From JBMOOG01 sp049324535 (GTDB lineage Bacteria; Pseudomonadota; Alphaproteobacteria; Rhodobacterales; Rhodobacteraceae): a stretch of DNA of 64,000 bases. The notes beneath the pieces are model-generated. The model searched no databases. It worked only from the letters and a program-made list of their open reading frames with translations, and had not been told where the DNA came from. The stretch is from assembly GCA_049324535.1 (NCBI GenBank), contig JBMOOG010000009.1, positions 1 through 64,000 of the forward strand. Reading direction: 5' to 3'. The position numbers and the translations under genes were made by a program. Below, one piece after another: positions 7,430-15,968 of this stretch (position 1 is its first letter; each line of letters opens with the position of its first letter).

Positions 7430-8145
7430 GCGGTCTCCTTTCGCATCAGCCGGCCGCCCACGAAGTGGATGCCGCATTCGGTCTTGTCCTGCCCGCGCCA
7501 GCGCCCGGCCCGCGGGTCCTCGCCGGGCGCCACCGGCGTCGTGCAGGGCAGGCAGCCGATCGACGGATAGCCGCGCGCGACCAGCGGATGCCGGGGCAGG
7601 GCGTTGTTGGTCAGATAGTCCTCGATGTCTTCGCGCCGCCAGTGGGCGAGCGGGTTCACCTTGATGCGCCCCTCGCCATCCACCTCGAAGAAGTCCAGCG
7701 TGGCGCGCGTCGCGCCCTGAAAACGCTTGCGGCCGGTGATCCAGCCGCCGAACCCGGCCAGGGCCGCCTCGAGCGGGGCCACCTTGCGCAGCGCGCAGCA
7801 GGCCTCGGGGTCCGTGCGGTGGAGCCGGCCGGCCGGGTCCGCCGCCGTGATCGCGGCGGGATCGGCGGTCACGACCCGGACGTCGCGCAGGCCAAGCCGG
7901 CGGGCGAGCGTCCGCTGGTAGTCCAGCGTCTCGGGAAAGAGCATCAGCGTGTCGACGAACAGGACCGGCGTCGCCGGGGCGATCACCGAGACCAGATGCA
8001 GAAGCACCGCCGATTCGGCCCCGAAGGACGACACCAGCGCCAGATCCCCGGCTTCGGGGTCGCGCAGCGCGTGGCGCAGCACGTCGGTCGCGCTGTGGTG
8101 GCGGTAGCGGGCATTGAGGCGCGCCGCGCGCGCTTCAGGCGGCAT
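7426..8145 (-). CDS. cysH: Adenylylsulfate (APS) reductase, assimilatory
   Basis: CysH reduces activated sulfate to sulfite. The 239-residue protein has the nucleotide-binding SSFGAESAVLLH (39-50), the [4Fe-4S] cysteine set CC at 116-117 and CLPC at 198-201, and the catalytic ECGIH (223-227). The iron-sulfur cysteines point to APS rather than PAPS as substrate, by family knowledge. The ATG at 8145 gives the usual N-terminus. It overlaps cysI upstream by 11 bp and the DUF934 gene downstream by 4 bp. Confidence 0.92.
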   Translation of the reverse strand: MPPEARAARLNARYRHHSATDVLRHALRDPEAGDLALVSSFGAESAVLLHLVSVIAPATPVLFVDTLMLFPETLDYQRTLARRLGLRDVRVVTADPAAITAADPAGRLHRTDPEACCALRKVAPLEAALAGFGGWITGRKRFQGATRATLDFFEVDGEGRIKVNPLAHWRREDIEDYLTNNALPRHPLVARGYPSIGCLPCTTPVAPGEDPRAGRWRGQDKTECGIHFVGGRLMRKETA

Positions 8146-9802
8146 CGCGTTCGCCTTCCGGGTAGAGGGCGGCGCGGAACGGGGCCGGGCCAAGACGGCG
8201 GTAGGCCGCGGCAAAGTCCTCGTCCGGGCCGGTCCGTGCGGCAAGATAGGCCCGCACCAGCCGCTCGATCGCGTCCACGATCCCGTCGGCCGAGAACCCC
8301 GGGCCGGCCCGTTCTCCGATCGCTGCCCCGGCACCGGTCTCGCCGCCCAGCGTGATCTGGTAGGTCTCGACCCCGGCCCGTTCCAGACCGAGGATGCCGA
8401 TGTGCCCGAGGTGATGGTGGCCGCAGGCGTTGATGCAGCCCGAGATCTTGATGCGCAGCGCGCCGATCGCGTCCTCGAGCCCCAGGGCGCGGAAGCGGTC
8501 GGCAATCCCGGTCGCGACCGGGATCGAGCGGGCGGTGGCCAGCGTGCAGTAGTCCATGCCGGGGCAGGCGACGATGTCGGTGACGCGGCCGGCGTTCGGC
8601 GTGGCGAGGCCGGCGGGCTCGAGCGCCCGCCAGAGCGCGGGCAGGTCCGCCCGCGCCACATGCGGCAGCACGATGTTCTGGTCCTGGGTGAAGCGCAGCT
8701 CGCCGTGGCCGAGGCGATCGGCGAGGTCGGCCAGAAGCCGCATCTGCCCGGCCGTGACATCGCCCGGCGTCGCGCCCGGCGCCTTGAGCGTGACCGTGAC
8801 GATGGCATGGTCGGCCCGGGCGTGATCCGACAGGTTCGCGGCCGCCCAGCGGCGGAAGCCCGCATCCGCGGCCAAAGCCGCATGGAAGGGGGCCATGTCC
8901 CGCGCGCTCAGGCGCGGCGGATCGAATTGATGTTCGATGTTTGCGGGCGTTGCCGCAAGATGGGCCGGATTTTCCGCTTTCCTTTGTTCGATTTCGTCAA
9001 GGACAAGCTGACGGAACGCGTCGATGCCCAGATCGGAGACGGTGATCTTGATCCGGGCCTTGTACTTGTTGTCCCGGCGCCCGGCCAGATTGTAGACCGA
9101 CAGGATTGCCTCGAGGCAGGGCAGCAGGTCCGCCTCGGGCAGGAAGGCGAAGAGCGGTTCGGCCAGGATCGGCGTGCGGCCGAGCCCGCCGCCGACATGG
9201 ACCGCAAACCCGCGCCGCCCGGCCGCGTCGCGCGTCAGCACCAGGCCGATGTCGTGCGCACGGGCAATAGCCCGGTCGGCGGGCGAGCCCGAGACCGCGA
9301 TCTTGAACTTGCGCGGCAGGAACTGGAACTCGGGGTGGTCGGTGGACCATTGCCGGATCAGCTCGGCCACCGGCCGTGGGTCGGCCACCTCGTCGGCGGC
9401 GGCGCCCGCGAACGGGTCGGCCGTCACGTTGCGGATGCAGTTCCCCGAGGTCTGGGTCGCGTGGAGACCGACCGTGCCGAGATGGTCGAGGATGTCGGGA
9501 ATGTCCTCGAGCCGCGGCCAGTTGAACTGCATGTTCTGGCGCGTGGTGACGTGTCCGTAACCCTTGTCCCAGCGGTCCGCGACATCGGCGAGCGCCCGCA
9601 TCTGGTCCGAGGACAGCGTGCCGTAGGGCAGCGCGACCCGCAGCATGTAGGCGTGAAGCTGAAGATAGACGCCGTTCATCAGCCGCAGCGGCCGGAACTC
9701 GTCTTCGGTCAGCGCGCCCGACAGGCGGCGGGCGACCTGGGCGCGGAACTGGGCGCGGCGCTCGGCAAGGAAGGCCGCGTCGAAATCGGTCTGTCTATAC
9801 AT
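8135..9802 (-). CDS. cysI: Siroheme-dependent sulfite (nitrite) reductase
   Basis: The 555-residue protein belongs to the nitrite/sulfite reductase family, which carries siroheme coupled to a [4Fe-4S] cluster and makes a six-electron reduction. The cluster ligands are visible as CPGMDYC (about residue 413) and GCINACGHH (about 454). Two duplicated ferredoxin-like halves are seen (YGHVTTRQNMQFNW and GELRFTQDQNIVLPH). With cysH, siroheme synthesis and DUF934 around it, sulfite is the likely substrate, and a nearby reductase (fpr) may feed it electrons. The ATG at 9802 was chosen for its MYRQTDFD start. It overlaps the DUF2849 gene by 8 bp. Confidence 0.9.
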   Translation of the reverse strand: MYRQTDFDAAFLAERRAQFRAQVARRLSGALTEDEFRPLRLMNGVYLQLHAYMLRVALPYGTLSSDQMRALADVADRWDKGYGHVTTRQNMQFNWPRLEDIPDILDHLGTVGLHATQTSGNCIRNVTADPFAGAAADEVADPRPVAELIRQWSTDHPEFQFLPRKFKIAVSGSPADRAIARAHDIGLVLTRDAAGRRGFAVHVGGGLGRTPILAEPLFAFLPEADLLPCLEAILSVYNLAGRRDNKYKARIKITVSDLGIDAFRQLVLDEIEQRKAENPAHLAATPANIEHQFDPPRLSARDMAPFHAALAADAGFRRWAAANLSDHARADHAIVTVTLKAPGATPGDVTAGQMRLLADLADRLGHGELRFTQDQNIVLPHVARADLPALWRALEPAGLATPNAGRVTDIVACPGMDYCTLATARSIPVATGIADRFRALGLEDAIGALRIKISGCINACGHHHLGHIGILGLERAGVETYQITLGGETGAGAAIGERAGPGFSADGIVDAIERLVRAYLAARTGPDEDFAAAYRRLGPAPFRAALYPEGERDAA

Positions 9803-10100
9803 GGCGTTCCTGCTTGCCGTGGCGGTAGTTCGACGGGCCGCGCGCGCGGAACGCCTCGCGGAAATGCGCGGGTTCGGGGCCGTCCGGCCCCGGTCGCACA
9901 TCGGCCAGGTAGGCGCCGACGACATCGCCCGGACGCTGCAGGGCCCCGAGAAGCCGCATCTGCGCCAGGGCCTCGTCGGCCAGCACCTCCGCCTCGCGCA
10001 GATCGGTGCTCCAGCGGTCGTCGGCGGTCAGATAGACGACCTCGCCGCCGCGCAGGTCGTTGGCCGTGACGACCTTTCCGGTGCCCGCGGGGCGGCTCAT
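9795..10100 (-). CDS. DUF2849 family protein
   Basis: This 101-residue protein matches DUF2849, a small family that regularly sits between the siroheme methyltransferase and the sulfite reductase in alphaproteobacteria. Its function is not known to me. Visible features are the VVTANDLRGGEVVYLTADDRW start and GDVVGAYLADV near the middle. The start overlaps the cobA stop by 4 bp and the end overlaps cysI by 8 bp, which indicates translational coupling across the operon. Confidence 0.8.
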   Translation of the reverse strand: MSRPAGTGKVVTANDLRGGEVVYLTADDRWSTDLREAEVLADEALAQMRLLGALQRPGDVVGAYLADVRPGPDGPEPAHFREAFRARGPSNYRHGKQERHV

Positions 10101-10882
10101 GCCCGTTCCTCCCGCAGGGGCGCGACGGCCGCGGCCCGCCGTCGCGGCGCGATGCCGAGAAGGAGGATCGCGGGCCCCGTCAGGCCGGAGGCCGCTTCGG
10201 CCAGCCCGGCGAGGTCGGCGTCGATCACCCGCTCGTCGTGGCGCGAGGCGTTCTCGACCACGGTGACCGGGGTTTCGGGGTCGGCCCCGTGCATCAGGAG
10301 CCGGCCCTGGATGAACCGCGCGGCGGCCTTGCCCATGTAGATGGCCGCGATCTCGCCCGGCCGCGCGAGCCCGCGCCAGTCCTGTTCGGCCAGCCCGTCG
10401 GCCTCGTGGCCGGTGAGGAACCGCACCGCCTTGTTGCGTCCGCGCCGGGTCAGGCTGCGCCCCGCGGCCGCGGCGGCGGCGGAGGCCGCCGTGATGCCCG
10501 GCAGGACCGTGTAGGCGATCCCCGCCGCGTCAAGCGCCGCCGCTTCCTCGTCGAGGCGCGCGAAGACGGTGCAGTCGCCGCCCTTGAGCCGCACGACGTC
10601 CTGCCCGCCCGCCGCGAGCGCCACGAGGAGCACGTTGATCGCGGCCTGCGGGGTGGTCGCGCCGAAGCCGGTCTTGCCGACCTCGATCGTCCGGGCGCCG
10701 GGCGCGATCCGGTCGAGCACGCCCTGTCCCACCAGCCGGTCGTGCAGCACGACCTCGGCGGCGGCCAGGGCCCGGACCGCGGCCACGGTCAGCTGGTCGG
10801 GATCGCCCGGACCGGCGCCGACGAAGGTGACATGGCCTGTGCGGTGGTCGGTACCGTGGTGGCCTGTGATGCGGGTGGGCAT
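10097..10882 (-). CDS. cobA: Uroporphyrinogen-III C-methyltransferase (siroheme synthesis)
   Basis: This enzyme methylates uroporphyrinogen III twice with SAM to give precorrin-2, the precursor of siroheme. The 261-residue single-domain protein shows VGAGPGDPDQLT at the N-terminus, LKGGDCTVFARLDEE, and the VLPGITAASAAAA motif. It lacks the CysG-type dehydrogenase/ferrochelatase half, so that step is encoded elsewhere. It is the first gene of the sulfur operon. The ATG at 10882 has AGGGAG about 9 nt upstream. Longer in-frame extensions run into the divergent promoter region. Confidence 0.9.
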   Translation of the reverse strand: MPTRITGHHGTDHRTGHVTFVGAGPGDPDQLTVAAVRALAAAEVVLHDRLVGQGVLDRIAPGARTIEVGKTGFGATTPQAAINVLLVALAAGGQDVVRLKGGDCTVFARLDEEAAALDAAGIAYTVLPGITAASAAAAAAGRSLTRRGRNKAVRFLTGHEADGLAEQDWRGLARPGEIAAIYMGKAAARFIQGRLLMHGADPETPVTVVENASRHDERVIDADLAGLAEAASGLTGPAILLLGIAPRRRAAAVAPLREERA

Positions 10883-11022
10883 GGGCGCGACTCCCTGGTT
10901 TCCTTGGGGTCGAAGATAGAACAATTTCCTGTCCTGCCGCCATATGGTCTTGCAAAAAGGGACATTGTATCTGCATTGTAGGCTCAGTAATCCATTTGTT
11001 CCTGGCACGGGGGAATTCGCGA
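10883..11022. promoter_or_regulatory. Divergent control region between cobA operon and Lrp gene
   Basis: This 140-bp AT-richer gap must hold promoters in both directions. It contains two direct copies of ATTGTA (10964-10969 and 10975-10980) spaced 11 bp apart, one helical turn. An imperfect mirror of ACAAT-TTCC and GGGACATTGT lies around 10920-10968. These are candidate sites for the adjacent Lrp-type regulator. I could not fix the -10 elements with confidence. Confidence 0.4.
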
Positions 11023-11484
11023 ATGAGCGTCCGCATCGACGAGATCGACCGGAAGATCCTTTCCGAGCTTCAGGAGGATGCGGGGCAGTCGCTGGACGAG
11101 ATCGCGCGCAAGGTGGGGTCGTCGAAGACCCCGGTCTGGAACCGGATCCGCAAGCTTCGCGAGGCGGGCGTGATCGGCCGGCAGACCATGATCCTCGATG
11201 CCGAGGCGCTGGGGCTCGAAGCCTGCTTCTTCGTGCTGATCCGCACCTCGGAGCACGAGGCGGAGTGGCAGCGGCGCTTCCTGCGGGCGCTGAAGTCGCG
11301 CCCCGAGGTTCTCGAGGCGCACCGGCTGGCCGGCGACATCGACTACATCCTGAAGGTGCGGGTGAAGAACGCGCGGGCCTATGACCAATTCTACCAGGCG
11401 CTCATCGCCGAGGTGAAGATCCACAACGTCACCGCGCTTCTGTCGATGGAGGAGATCAAGTCCACCACCATCCTGCCGCTCTGA
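11023..11484 (+). CDS. Lrp/AsnC family transcriptional regulator
   Basis: The 153-residue protein has the N-terminal winged helix-turn-helix of the Lrp/AsnC family (DEIDRKILSELQEDAG, SLDEIARKVGSSKTPVWNRIRKL) and the C-terminal RAM ligand-binding domain (EVLEAHRLAGDIDYILKV). GGGGA precedes the ATG at 11023. The gene faces away from the sulfur assimilation operon, so it most likely controls that operon and itself in response to a sulfur amino acid or related signal. That target is inferred from gene order. Confidence 0.85.
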   Translation: MSVRIDEIDRKILSELQEDAGQSLDEIARKVGSSKTPVWNRIRKLREAGVIGRQTMILDAEALGLEACFFVLIRTSEHEAEWQRRFLRALKSRPEVLEAHRLAGDIDYILKVRVKNARAYDQFYQALIAEVKIHNVTALLSMEEIKSTTILPL

Positions 11485-11486
11485 GG

Positions 11487-11507
11487 CCGGGGGCTGCCGG
11501 CCCCCGG
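11487..11507 (+). terminator. GC-rich hairpin after the Lrp gene
   Basis: CCGGGGGC pairs with GCCCCCGG around a 5-nt loop directly after the stop. It is followed by GGGGATATTT, a pattern I associate with many Rhodobacteraceae gene ends. There is no proper U-run, so termination strength is uncertain. Confidence 0.45.
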
Positions 11508-11560
11508 ACCCCCGGGGATATTTCGGCCAGTGAGAGTGACGGGATCTGGGCGCGCCGGGC

Positions 11561-11590
11561 TGGACCTTGCGCGATTAATCCCTATATATT
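11561..11590 (+). promoter_or_regulatory. Candidate promoter of the sufT-like gene
   Basis: TGGACC (11561-11566) and TATATT (11585-11590) are 18 bp apart, 26 bp before the ATG of the sufT-like gene, in a locally AT-rich patch unlike its surroundings. Confidence 0.35.
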
Positions 11591-11616
11591 CGGTCAACAA
11601 CCTGCCGGGGCCGGGA

Positions 11617-11982
11617 ATGACCGCCGAACAGAAAGATCCGCTCGAAGGCACGCCGCTGATCCGGCCGTCGACGACGGACCACCCGCTCTATGAGCGCGTG
11701 GTCGAGGCCTGCCGTACCGTCTTCGACCCCGAGATTCCGGTCAACATCTACGACCTCGGTCTCGTATACACGATCGAGATCAGTCCCGAAGCGGATGTGG
11801 CGATCATCATGACGCTGACCGCCCCCGGCTGTCCGGTGGCGGGCGAGATGCCGGGCTGGGTCGCGGACGCGGTGGGCGCGGTCGAGGGTGTGCGCACGGT
11901 GGACGTGCAGATGACCTTCGATCCGCAGTGGGGCATGGACATGATGTCGGACGAGGCCCGGCTGGAACTCGGGTTCATGTGA
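11617..11982 (+). CDS. SufT-like MIP18 family Fe-S assembly protein (DUF59)
   Basis: The 121-residue product is a MIP18/DUF59 domain protein. Landmarks are FDPEIPVNIYDLGLVY, the conserved TLTAPGCPVAG segment with its single cysteine, and a C-terminal FDPQWGMDMMSDEARLELG. Members act as maturation factors for iron-sulfur proteins. The ATG at 11617 was chosen because the upstream in-frame part overlaps the promoter. An A-type carrier gene follows after 7 bp, which supports an Fe-S role. Confidence 0.85.
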   Translation: MTAEQKDPLEGTPLIRPSTTDHPLYERVVEACRTVFDPEIPVNIYDLGLVYTIEISPEADVAIIMTLTAPGCPVAGEMPGWVADAVGAVEGVRTVDVQMTFDPQWGMDMMSDEARLELGFM

Positions 11983-11989
11983 GGCGCTG

Positions 11990-12340
11990 ATGTTCGGAAT
12001 TCCCGGCAAATCCCCGGTGACGCTGACCCCGGCCGCGGTTGCGCAGATCGCGCGGCTGATGGCGCGCGACGGGGCCTACGGCCTGCGGCTCGGCGTCAAG
12101 AAGGGCGGCTGCGCGGGCATGGAATACACGCTTGAATTCGCGGCCGAACCCGGTGCGCAGGACGAGGTGGTGGAACAGGACGGGGCGCGGGTGATGATCG
12201 CGCCCATGGCGCAGATGTTCCTCTTCGGGACGGTCATCGACTACGAGACCTCGCTTCTGGAAAGCGGATTCCGCTTCCGCAATCCGAATGTGGTCGAGAC
12301 CTGCGGCTGCGGCGAATCCGTCAAGTTCGCCGACGGCTGA
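11990..12340 (+). CDS. A-type iron-sulfur carrier protein (IscA/SufA-like)
   Basis: This 116-residue protein binds and passes on iron-sulfur clusters. It has the three conserved cysteines of the A-type fold: Cys41 in KKGGCAGMEY and Cys105 and Cys107 in the C-terminal TCGCGES. It follows the sufT-like gene by 7 bp and overlaps the next gene by one base, so the three are probably one transcript. The sequence does not decide between the SufA, IscA and ErpA subtypes. Confidence 0.88.
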   Translation: MFGIPGKSPVTLTPAAVAQIARLMARDGAYGLRLGVKKGGCAGMEYTLEFAAEPGAQDEVVEQDGARVMIAPMAQMFLFGTVIDYETSLLESGFRFRNPNVVETCGCGESVKFADG

Positions 12341-12726
12341 TGGCGGCCGACCCCGCCCTGATCGCGCAGCTGCGCGATCTGTTCGCGGGGCTCGGGCCGA
12401 TCGTGGTGCGGCCGATGTTTTCGGGGGCCGGGCTCTACCTCGGCGACGCCCTGTTCGGGCTTGTGGCGCGCGATACGGTCTATCTGCGCACCGACGCAAC
12501 CACGCGACCCCTCTTCGAGGCCGCTGGCGCCAGCGTCTTCGCCCATGAGATGCAGGGCCGGCGGCGCCTGTTGCCGGCTTTCATGACCCTTCCCGAGGCG
12601 GCGCTCGACGACCCCGACGAGGCGATGCGCTGGGCGGCGCTTGCCCTGCCGGCCGCCCGGGCGGCGGCCGAGGAGAAGCGCCGCGCGCGGTCGCGCAAGG
12701 CCGAGAAGGCCCATCGCCGGCGCTGA
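12340..12726 (+). CDS. TfoX N-terminal domain protein
   Basis: The 128-residue product resembles the stand-alone TfoX N-terminal domain. It contains LRDLFAGLGPIVVRPMFSGAGLYLGDALFGLVARDTVYLRTD-type strands and ends in a strongly basic tail (EEKRRARSRKAEKAHRRR). The full-length family is linked to competence control in gammaproteobacteria. The function of these short forms is unknown to me, and the basic tail suggests nucleic acid contact. The start overlaps the A-type carrier stop by one base. Confidence 0.75.
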   Translation: MAADPALIAQLRDLFAGLGPIVVRPMFSGAGLYLGDALFGLVARDTVYLRTDATTRPLFEAAGASVFAHEMQGRRRLLPAFMTLPEAALDDPDEAMRWAALALPAARAAAEEKRRARSRKAEKAHRRR

Positions 12727-12802
12727 TGCGACCAGATGGGGGCTTCCGCGATCGCGCGGCGCCGTCTATCCCGGCGGGGCAGGGCGAACGGGAGGACACC
12801 GC

Positions 12803-13555
12803 ATGACGACGCGCCGCAAGCTGGCCGCAGGCAACTGGAAGATGAACGGGACGAAGGCGAGCCTTGGCGAGGTCGCGGCGCTGGCGGCGCTGCATCCGGC
12901 GCCGGGCTGCGACATCCTGCTGTGCCCGCCGGCCACGCTGGTTGCGGCCATGGCGGAGGCGGCGCGGGGCACCGCCGTCGCGGTCGGCGGCCAGGACTGC
13001 CACGCGAGGCCCTCGGGCGCCCACACCGGCGACATCGCGGCGCCGATGCTGAAGGACGCGGGCGCGACCCATGTGATCCTCGGGCATTCGGAGCGCCGGG
13101 CCGATCATGGCGAGACCGACGCGATGGTCGCGGCCAAGGCGCAGGCGGCCCATGCGGCGGATCTGGTCGCGGTGATCTGCGTGGGCGAGACCGAGGCCGA
13201 GCGCGACGCGGGCCGGACGCTTGCGGTGATCGGCACGCAGCTTCAGGGCTCGGTGCCCGAGGGCGCGACGGCCGTGAACACGGTCATCGCCTACGAGCCG
13301 GTCTGGGCCATCGGCACCGGGCGCACGCCGACGCTTGACCAGATCGCCGAGGTGCACGGATTCCTGCGCGACCGGCTGGTGGCGCGCTTCGGGGCCGAGG
13401 GGCAGGGGATGCGGCTTCTCTACGGCGGGTCGGTCAAGCCCGGCAACGCGGCCGAGATCTTTGCGGTGGCCGATGTCGATGGTGCGCTGGTCGGGGGCGC
13501 GAGCCTGAAGGCCGCCGACTTCTCGGCGATCATCACCGCGCTCGACGCCGCCTGA
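12803..13555 (+). CDS. tpiA: Triosephosphate isomerase
   Basis: This enzyme interconverts dihydroxyacetone phosphate and glyceraldehyde 3-phosphate. The 250-residue protein has the active-site set: Asn11 and Lys13 in GNWKMNG, His95 in ILGHSERR, Glu165 in AYEPVWAIGTG, and the phosphate-binding LLYGGSVKPGN and GALVGGASL. GGGAGGA lies about 8 nt before the ATG at 12803. It follows the TfoX-like gene by 76 bp. Confidence 0.95.
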   Translation: MTTRRKLAAGNWKMNGTKASLGEVAALAALHPAPGCDILLCPPATLVAAMAEAARGTAVAVGGQDCHARPSGAHTGDIAAPMLKDAGATHVILGHSERRADHGETDAMVAAKAQAAHAADLVAVICVGETEAERDAGRTLAVIGTQLQGSVPEGATAVNTVIAYEPVWAIGTGRTPTLDQIAEVHGFLRDRLVARFGAEGQGMRLLYGGSVKPGNAAEIFAVADVDGALVGGASLKAADFSAIITALDAA

Positions 13556-13609
13556 GCGGGCATTCCCGCGGCCGGTCCGGTCGGCCAGGCCCGCGTCGAG
13601 GAGGCGCGC

Positions 13610-14791
13610 ATGCAGACACTTGACCAGTCGCCCGTCGAGGCGGGCTTCGTCCAGAACCCCTATCCGTTCTACGACCGGGCACGGGCGGGCGGGCCGCTGT
13701 TCCACTGGCGCGACTACGATCTGATCTGCGCCACCTCGGCCACGGCCGTGGGGGCGATCCTGCGCGACCGCCGCTTCGGGCGGGAGACCCCGCCCGAGAA
13801 GGCCGAGCCGGTGGCGCCGCATCTGGCGCCCTTCTACGCGGTCGAGGCGCATTCGATGCTGGAGCTGGAGCCGCCCCGTCACACGCGGCTTCGGTCGCTG
13901 GTGCTGCGCGCCTTCACCTCGCGCCGGATCCTGGCGCTTGCGCCCGAGATCGCGGAGCTGTCGCATCGGCTCATCGACGCCTTCCCGGCGGGCGCGTTCG
14001 ACCTGATCGGCGCCTTCGCCCAGCCCCTGCCGGTCATCATCATCGCGCGGCTTCTGGGTGTGCCCGAGGAGCGCGCCCCCGATCTTTTGCGCTGGTCGAA
14101 CGCGATGGTGGCGATGTACCAGGCCCGCCGGACCCCCGCGATCGAGGCCGCGGCGGTGGCGGCGACCGGCGAGTTCGTGGATTTCCTGCGCGCCTACGTG
14201 GACGAACGGCGGGCGCGGCCGGCCGACGATCTCATCACCCATCTGATCGCCGCCGAAAGCGAAGGCGAGCGGCTCTCGACGGACGAGCTCATCACCACCT
14301 GCATCCTGCTGCTGAACGCGGGGCACGAGGCCACGGTGCACACCATCGGCAACGGGGTGAAGACGCTGATCGAGCACGGGCACGGCGCGGGCGCGCTGCA
14401 CCCCGACCAGGCCGAGCGCACGGTCGAGGAGATCCTGCGCTTCGACCCGGCGCTGCACCTCTTCACCCGCTGGGCCTACGAGGACATCGAGATTGCGGGC
14501 CACAGCTTCCGGCGGGGCGACCGGGTCGGCTGCCTGCTGGCCGCGGCGAACCGCGACCCGAAGGCCTGGGACCGTCCGGGCCGCTTCGATCCCGAACGGC
14601 CGGTCAAGGCCAACCTGAGCTTCGGGGCGGGGCTGCATTTCTGCGTGGGCGCGCCGCTTGCGCGGCTTGAACTGATGACGGCGCTGCCGATCCTTTTCGA
14701 GCGCCTGCCGGGGCTGCGGCTGGCGGCCCGGCCGCGCTATGCGAACCTCTACCATTTCCACGGGCTCGAACGGCTGATGGTCGCGGCCTGA
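13610..14791 (+). CDS. Cytochrome P450
   Basis: The 393-residue soluble P450 shows the I-helix oxygen-binding NAGHEATVHT (about 235), the EEILRFD K-helix (ExxR), and the heme-thiolate loop FGAGLHFCVGAPLA with Cys345. The length is typical of bacterial class I P450s, which need a ferredoxin and reductase partner. None is adjacent, although fpr lies 7 kb away. GAGGAGG precedes the ATG. It lies between tpiA and tgt on the same strand. The substrate cannot be read from the sequence. Confidence 0.9.
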   Translation: MQTLDQSPVEAGFVQNPYPFYDRARAGGPLFHWRDYDLICATSATAVGAILRDRRFGRETPPEKAEPVAPHLAPFYAVEAHSMLELEPPRHTRLRSLVLRAFTSRRILALAPEIAELSHRLIDAFPAGAFDLIGAFAQPLPVIIIARLLGVPEERAPDLLRWSNAMVAMYQARRTPAIEAAAVAATGEFVDFLRAYVDERRARPADDLITHLIAAESEGERLSTDELITTCILLLNAGHEATVHTIGNGVKTLIEHGHGAGALHPDQAERTVEEILRFDPALHLFTRWAYEDIEIAGHSFRRGDRVGCLLAAANRDPKAWDRPGRFDPERPVKANLSFGAGLHFCVGAPLARLELMTALPILFERLPGLRLAARPRYANLYHFHGLERLMVAA

Positions 14792-14834
14792 GCCGCGTCT
14801 GGCCAAACCGCGCGCGCGCGGCTAAGAGGCCGCC

Positions 14835-15965
14835 ATGACCACGCGCTTTTCCTTCCAGATCGCCGCCACCGACGGGCGGGCCCGGACGGGGACGATCCGC
14901 ACGCCCCGGGGCGAGATCCGCACCCCCGCCTTCATGCCGGTGGGCACGGCCGGCACCGTCAAGGCGATGCTGCCCGAAAGCGTCCGCGCCACCGGCGCCG
15001 ACATCCTTCTGGGCAACACCTATCACCTGATGCTGCGCCCGACCGCCGAACGGATCGCGCGGCTCGGCGGGCTTCACCGCTTCATGAACTGGGACCGGCC
15101 GATCCTGACCGATTCCGGCGGGTTCCAGGTGATGAGCCTTGCCGACCTGCGCAAACTGTCCGAGGAGGGCGTGACCTTCCGCAGCCATGTGGACGGATCG
15201 CGGCATCATCTGAGCCCCGAGCGCAGCATGGAGATCCAGCGGCTTCTGGGCAGCGACATCGTGATGTGCTTCGACGAATGCCCGGCCCTGCCGGCGGACG
15301 AGGCCGAGGTCGCGCGCGCGATGCGCCTGTCGATGCGCTGGGCCGAGCGGTCGAAGGCCGCCTTCGGCGACCGGCCGGGGCACGCGCTCTTCGGCATCCA
15401 GCAAGGTGGCGTGACGCGCGAGCTTCGCGAGGAAAGTGCCGGGAAACTCCGGGAAATCGGCTTTGACGGCTACGCTATCGGCGGGCTTGCGGTGGGCGAG
15501 GGGCAGGCGGCGATGTTCGGGGTTCTCGACTATGCGCCGGACATGCTGCCCGCGGACCGGCCGCGCTATCTGATGGGCGTGGGCAAGCCCGACGACATCG
15601 TGGGGGCGGTCCAGCGCGGTGTCGACATGATGGACTGCGTGCTGCCGTCGCGGTCGGGGCGCACCGGGCAGGCCTGGACCCGGCGCGGGCAGGTCAACAT
15701 CAAGAATGCCCGCCATCAGGACGACCCGCGCCCGCTCGACGAGGCCTGCACCTGCCCGGCCTGCCGGTCCTACAGCCGCGCCTATCTGCACCACGTGTTC
15801 CGCGCGGGCGAGATCATCGCCGCGATGCTGCTGACCTGGCACAACCTGCACTATTATCAGGAGCTGATGGCGGGGCTGCGCGGCGCCATCGCGGAGGGGC
15901 GGCTCGACGCCTTCGTGGCCGCCTTCCACGCGCTGCGGGCCGAGGGCGACATCCCTCCGCTCTGA
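14835..15965 (+). CDS. tgt: tRNA-guanine(34) transglycosylase
   Basis: Tgt exchanges guanine for preQ1 at the wobble position of tRNAs with GUN anticodons, leading to queuosine. The 376-residue protein shows TPAFMPVGTAGTVK, LLGNTYHLMLRP, the catalytic TDSGGFQVMSL, GIQQGG, the RSGRTGQAWT segment, and the zinc ligands CTCPAC with a later His (about residue 304 on). Length and motif order are normal for the bacterial enzyme. Its end is 3 bp from the end of the converging LuxR-like gene. Confidence 0.96.
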   Translation: MTTRFSFQIAATDGRARTGTIRTPRGEIRTPAFMPVGTAGTVKAMLPESVRATGADILLGNTYHLMLRPTAERIARLGGLHRFMNWDRPILTDSGGFQVMSLADLRKLSEEGVTFRSHVDGSRHHLSPERSMEIQRLLGSDIVMCFDECPALPADEAEVARAMRLSMRWAERSKAAFGDRPGHALFGIQQGGVTRELREESAGKLREIGFDGYAIGGLAVGEGQAAMFGVLDYAPDMLPADRPRYLMGVGKPDDIVGAVQRGVDMMDCVLPSRSGRTGQAWTRRGQVNIKNARHQDDPRPLDEACTCPACRSYSRAYLHHVFRAGEIIAAMLLTWHNLHYYQELMAGLRGAIAEGRLDAFVAAFHALRAEGDIPPL

Positions 15966-15968
15966 TCC

